From Gelatoporia subvermispora B (taxonomy: Eukaryota; Basidiomycota; Agaricomycetes; Polyporales; Gelatoporiaceae), in contig KB445799.1 of assembly GCA_000320605.2 (NCBI GenBank), positions 1,394,108 through 1,458,107 on the forward strand: 64,000 nt of DNA, written 5' to 3'. Every line of letters starts with the position of its first letter. The stretch's first letter is position 1. The translations under genes were made by a program, and so were the position numbers. The notes under the pieces were generated by a model that was given only the letters and a program-made list of their open reading frames with translations, was not told the DNA's origin and did not search any database. Of the stretch, positions 60,544 to 64,000 are shown in pieces.

Positions 60544-62768
60544 CGCGCCGCTGGGCGCAGCGAGAGGATGCGAGTTCCGCGGCCTGGTGAGCGAGAATGG
60601 GGCGGACGAGCGGTGCGGCAGATTCAGCAGTCATTGGCGCTGGGATCTGGGGAAAGGATGGGTTAGATGGGTCCCAGGGGCGAGGAGGAGAGTGGGAGTG
60701 GAGGAACGCGTCGGCGAGGCGGGTGTATGCGCGCTCGGGGGCGGCTGGAGTGGGTTCGATGGAGTTGAGGCGGCGAGCCGAGGCTGGGATGCACGCGCGT
60801 TGTGCTGAATGTCGAGCCGTCGAGCTTGAGTTGGCGGGCGTCGCAACGAGTCAAGACGGCGGTGTGCTCCGTCAACTCACGGCCCATGAAGCTCCCCGCC
60901 GGTCCCTGCGAGCCGTCAGCTCGATGCAGGATGCCAATACAGGATTTCCGGACACACCCCGCACGGCGTAGCCGCACCGCACGCGCGCGCGCACCCGCCC
61001 GCTCCTCCACGCTCCGCGACACTCGCCGCCGCTACACGCGCGCCCGGCACCGCCCCACCTCGCAACGCACAAGGCCGGCGGGCGCGCCCCGACGTCCAGC
61101 CATCCAACGACCCGCGCCCCCACCAGGTGCGCCCGCCTCGGCGCCGCGAGCGCGGGCCACATGGCCCGTGAGTCGTCGCGGAGGCTCCTGCAGTGGGGCC
61201 GGCTCGCGTCCCGGCGATCGGCGCGTGCCGTTCTGTGCGTCATATACGCGATAGCCTCCGTCCCTCGTGCGTCGCTGCGTGCGCCCCCTATCCGAGCGCG
61301 GCGCTGTTGAGCGCGGTGTATGCGCGGGCGCCGGCGTGTGCGTGTGAGGAGATACGAAGTCTGAAAGGCCGGTCTGGGCGCGATCGGTGCGCATTGCGGG
61401 GTAAGTGGTTGGGATGTTGGTGCAGCGCGAGGAGGCGATCGGCCTGGGATCGGTGCCGCGGGGGGCGTAGTGCGTGCGCGTGCGCGGTGCGGGGTCGTCC
61501 TTTCGTTGCTCCGCGTCCGCGCCCGCCCCCCGCCGCGCCATCGTCGCTGCTGGACCGCGAGGAGCGCCTAGAGGGCGCCGGGGACGGTGCGGAGGACGCG
61601 AGGCACGCGGGGAAACCTCGCACGATCCGAACGCGCCCCGATCTCGTATCTGGGCCCTCGCGCGCGGCGGGGGCACTCGGCGCGGTCGATGCACGGGGGC
61701 TGAATGGACGGCAAGGGCGACGCGCGTAATATGACGAGCGAGAAGCGTGCGGAGTGCGAGAAGCGTCGTGCGCGAAGGAAGAGAGCGTCGTGCGCGGAGG
61801 GAGAACGATTAGGCGCGCGTGTGCTCGGCGCGCAGATCGCGATCGCTCGGCGCTAGCGCAGCGTCCCGGACCTTGCGTGGGCCATGCGAGAGCGGACGCG
61901 GCGCGCGCACTGCAGCGCGGGGCGGCGCTGGCCGCCCTGGCGTGCGAGTTGCGGGCGGACTTGCGGGGGCGGTCGTTGTGTCCGCACGCGCGGCGGGCAG
62001 CTCTGCGGTCGGCGCGAGCACCGAGAGGGCGGCTGCACACATATTACGAACGGACGTGCGGTTGGGTGGCCCGCCCGGCTGGGTCTCACGTCGGGCTGTC
62101 GGCTCCATATGTTGTCGCCGTTTCGCGGCCTGCGCATATGTGCTAGTTCCCCAAGTCGCTCGTCACGGGTTTACTTCCGGCTGGAATTCTGTCGCCCTGC
62201 CGTTGCGACCAACGCGACTGTTCGAGTTCGCAGACGGATTTGCTCGCTTCAATTGAAGAGCCGCTATTCGAGCGTTGGCGTGCTTCACAGATGTCCCCCG
62301 CCGTGGCCTCACCGCAGTTGTACAGTTGCTGAATCTCGAGCCCATATCTGGCCAACGGCTATCCTATTCCTGACTCCTGAGTTCTCCGTGTACTATGCTG
62401 TCGCATCCTCTCGCTTGGCTTCCGCTCGGCGGCTGCGGACGTCATAGCCCGCGCCTCGTCATGTGCGACTCTCCATCGCCAACGACCGACCACGGCATCC
62501 ATCCTGCCCCAGCAGGGCGACGGCAAGCGGTGTGGCTGGCTGTAGTTCGCATTGGCGGGCCGGGGCGGTCCGCGTACGCGCCAGGCACGGGCGGGCGCCT
62601 GTCTGGGGCGCTGTGGCGGATGCCCCGCATGGGTGGGCTAAGCGGGCCGGGGCAGCCGTGCGGGGAAGGTCGAATGACTGGGCAGGTTGGGCGCCTGTGC
62701 GGAGGAACGAGATCGGAGTTGTGATGGCACGGGCTCGCAGAGAACGGTGATGGCTGCCCATGTGGCCC

Positions 62769-62775
62769 ATATAAG
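62769..62775 (+). promoter_or_regulatory. TATA box of the sugar transporter gene
   Basis: The sequence atataag lies about 95 nt upstream of the ATG at 62868 in the right orientation, followed by a pyrimidine-rich leader. Confidence 0.5.
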
Positions 62776-62867
62776 ACGACGTCCCTCATGGCCTCCCGTT
62801 TGGTGCGCCTTCTCGCCTCTGTTTCCCCTCACCCAAAGTGCGCCGCGACCCCGCACGCACGACCAGG

Positions 62868-64000
62868 ATGATGCAGAAAGACACGCTCTACCAGAACATC
62901 CGCGTTTACTGTGCGTCGCGCGGGCTGCCCCTTCTGGCTGATCCCCTCTGATTTCGCGCAGGGCTCGCGTTCATCGCCTACTGGGGCATCGTCCTCTTTG
63001 GCTACGATACGTGCGTCGTCCGTTTCCCGCCTGCCCGGCCCTCGCTCACCGCGCCCGCAGCGGAGTCGGCGGCGGAGTCGTGCAAGAGACGTACTTCCAG
63101 AATGCGTTTGGGGTGGACGCCAAGCACAAGAACGACGTCTCGTCGGATGTCGTGTCGGTGCTGCAGGCGGGTGCGTTCTTTGGCGCGCTCGGCTCTGCGC
63201 CCATCTCTGGTGCGTTCGCCCGTGCCCAAAATTTGGCCCAGCTGACGTGCGCGCCTCATCCGATCACGCCCGCTCTTCGCACGTCCACTCAATGCGATGC
63301 CTGTCACCTGCGATCGCGCCCCGCTGTGCCCGCCGCGCGGATCGGAGTGCAGCCGCGATCGGGCGCCGGTGGACGCTGCTCATCTTCACGACCGTCTTCT
63401 CCGTCGGCGCCGTGCGTACACTGCGCATCCACTCTCACGTGCCCACTCACTCACTCACTCACGCGCAGATCCTGCAGACGATCGCGGGCGGGTCGCGCGG
63501 GCTGGGCTACGTCTACGCGGGGCGGGTCGTCGCGGGAGTCGGCATCGGCGCCATCTCCGCCGTCGCCCCCGCCTACGTCTCCGAGTGCGCCCCCAAGGAC
63601 GTCCGCGGCCGCATCACCGGCCTCTTCCAGATCATGGTCGCCATCGGCGTCATGCTCTCCTACTTTATCAACCGTGCGTCCCCCCGCTGTGCTGTGCCCG
63701 CGCCTCGTGCTGACCGGTGAATGCGTGCGCAGTGGGCATCAGCCTGCACGAGCCGAGCGGTCCGCAGGTCTGGCGCATCCCGTTCGGCTTCCAGCTCGTC
63801 CCCGCGGGCATCATGGCCCTCGGCCTCCTCACCGTCACCGAGTCCCCCCGCTGGCTCGCCTCCAAGGGCCGCCCTGACGACGCCCTCGCCGCCCTCGCCT
63901 ACCTCCGCCGCCGCCACCCCGACGACGACAGTGTCCGCCACGAGATGGCCGAGATCGACGCCGCCCTCGAGGAGGAGCGCGCAGCCCGCGCCGGCCTCGG
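62868..64000 (+). CDS. MFS sugar transporter, 5' part (cut by window edge)
   Basis: This is a hexose-type proton symporter or facilitator of the MFS sugar-porter family, in the plasma membrane. Exons are 62868-62910, 62962-63010, 63061-63209, 63353-63411, 63469-63673 and 63733 to beyond 64000, all in phase. It starts MMQKDTLYQNIRVYWLAF. Transporter blocks are IVLFGYDTGVGGGVVQE, SVLQAGAFFGALGSAPIS, AIGRRWTLLIFTTVFSVGA and GRVVAGVGIGAISAVAPAYV. Then follow SECAPKDVRGRITGLFQIMV, PFGFQLVPAGIMALGLL and ESPRWLASKGRPDDALAAL. These include the sugar-porter loop motifs (GRR after TM2 and ESPRWL after TM6). The second half, with TM7-12, lies right of the window. The substrate is not determinable here. 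Intron 4 contains a short CACT repeat (about 63,444-63,462). Confidence 0.92.

Larger units (their letters stand above)
59500..62767. other. Very GC-rich stretch without a recognisable gene
   Basis: About 3.3 kb of strongly GC-rich DNA. Long open frames (up to about 280 codons) occur on both strands in several frames at once, which is what GC richness alone produces. Their translations are Arg/Ala/Pro/Gly-rich with no family match. The stretch contains two short tandem repeats and ends at the transporter promoter. Confidence 0.5.

Noticed and set aside
59544..62447. Long open frames of 180-280 codons on both strands
   Set aside because: Several frames are open at once in very GC-rich DNA, the translations are Arg/Ala/Pro-rich, and no family motif or splice pattern supports any of them.
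63444..63462. CACT short tandem repeat
   Set aside because: It is a short simple repeat inside a transporter intron; mentioned there, not worth a separate feature.

Overview
This window looks like a piece of an Agaricomycete (mushroom-forming basidiomycete, probably a wood- or plant-debris decayer) nuclear genome. The reasons are: almost every gene is cut by many short (about 45-70 nt) GT-AG introns; there is a single-chain spermidine synthase/saccharopine dehydrogenase fusion, an arrangement known from basidiomycetes; and the gene set (GH28 pectinase, polyporopepsin-type aspartic protease, family IV esterases, a WW-like/membrane protein of an Agaricomycete-type family) fits such a fungus. 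I found no prokaryotic features, no CRISPR array, no tRNA or rRNA gene and no intact transposon.

Layout, left to right. 1-4.5 kb: the 5' part of an alpha/beta-hydrolase (esterase) gene that leaves the window, a 3' relic of a second copy, and a secreted GH28 pectin hydrolase, all on the minus strand. 4.9-9.6 kb: nucleoporin Nup107/Nup84 and a C2H2 zinc-finger protein (minus). 9.6-12.2 kb holds no gene I can close. 12.2-15.9 kb: a TatD-family metal-dependent hydrolase and a vacuolar-type Ca2+/H+ exchanger (plus), both with micro-exons. 16.4-19.8 kb: an importin-4/Kap123 karyopherin (minus). 20.7-21.6 kb is an assembly gap with poly-G edges. 22.4-24.7 kb: farnesyltransferase beta subunit (plus). 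25.5-27.3 kb: an F-box protein (minus). 28.9-31.6 kb: the spermidine synthase-saccharopine reductase fusion (plus). 31.7-33.2 kb: secreted aspartic protease (minus). An orphan exon lies at 34.3 kb. 34.9-36.3 kb: a complete esterase paralogous to the first gene (minus). 37.2-41.9 kb: phospholipase D (minus), divergent from a zinc-cluster/AT-hook DNA-binding protein at 42.6-44.3 kb (plus). 46.1-48.5 kb: a 13-exon WW-like protein with C-terminal membrane helices (plus). 50.1-51.1 kb: a secreted acidic repeat protein with Kex2-type sites (minus). 51-62.9 kb is gene-poor, with one intronless methyltransferase (55.7 kb) and a very GC-rich block at 59.5-62.7 kb. From 62.9 kb to the right edge runs an MFS sugar transporter.

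These are independent eukaryotic genes, not operons. One theme is extracellular nutrition: GH28, aspartic protease, esterases and sugar transporter. The rest is mostly housekeeping: nuclear pore, nuclear import, prenylation, lysine/polyamine synthesis, calcium storage and phosphatidic-acid signalling. Most of the gene models were built by hand from splice sites, reading phase and remembered family sequences, so exon edges are predictions. No database search was run.
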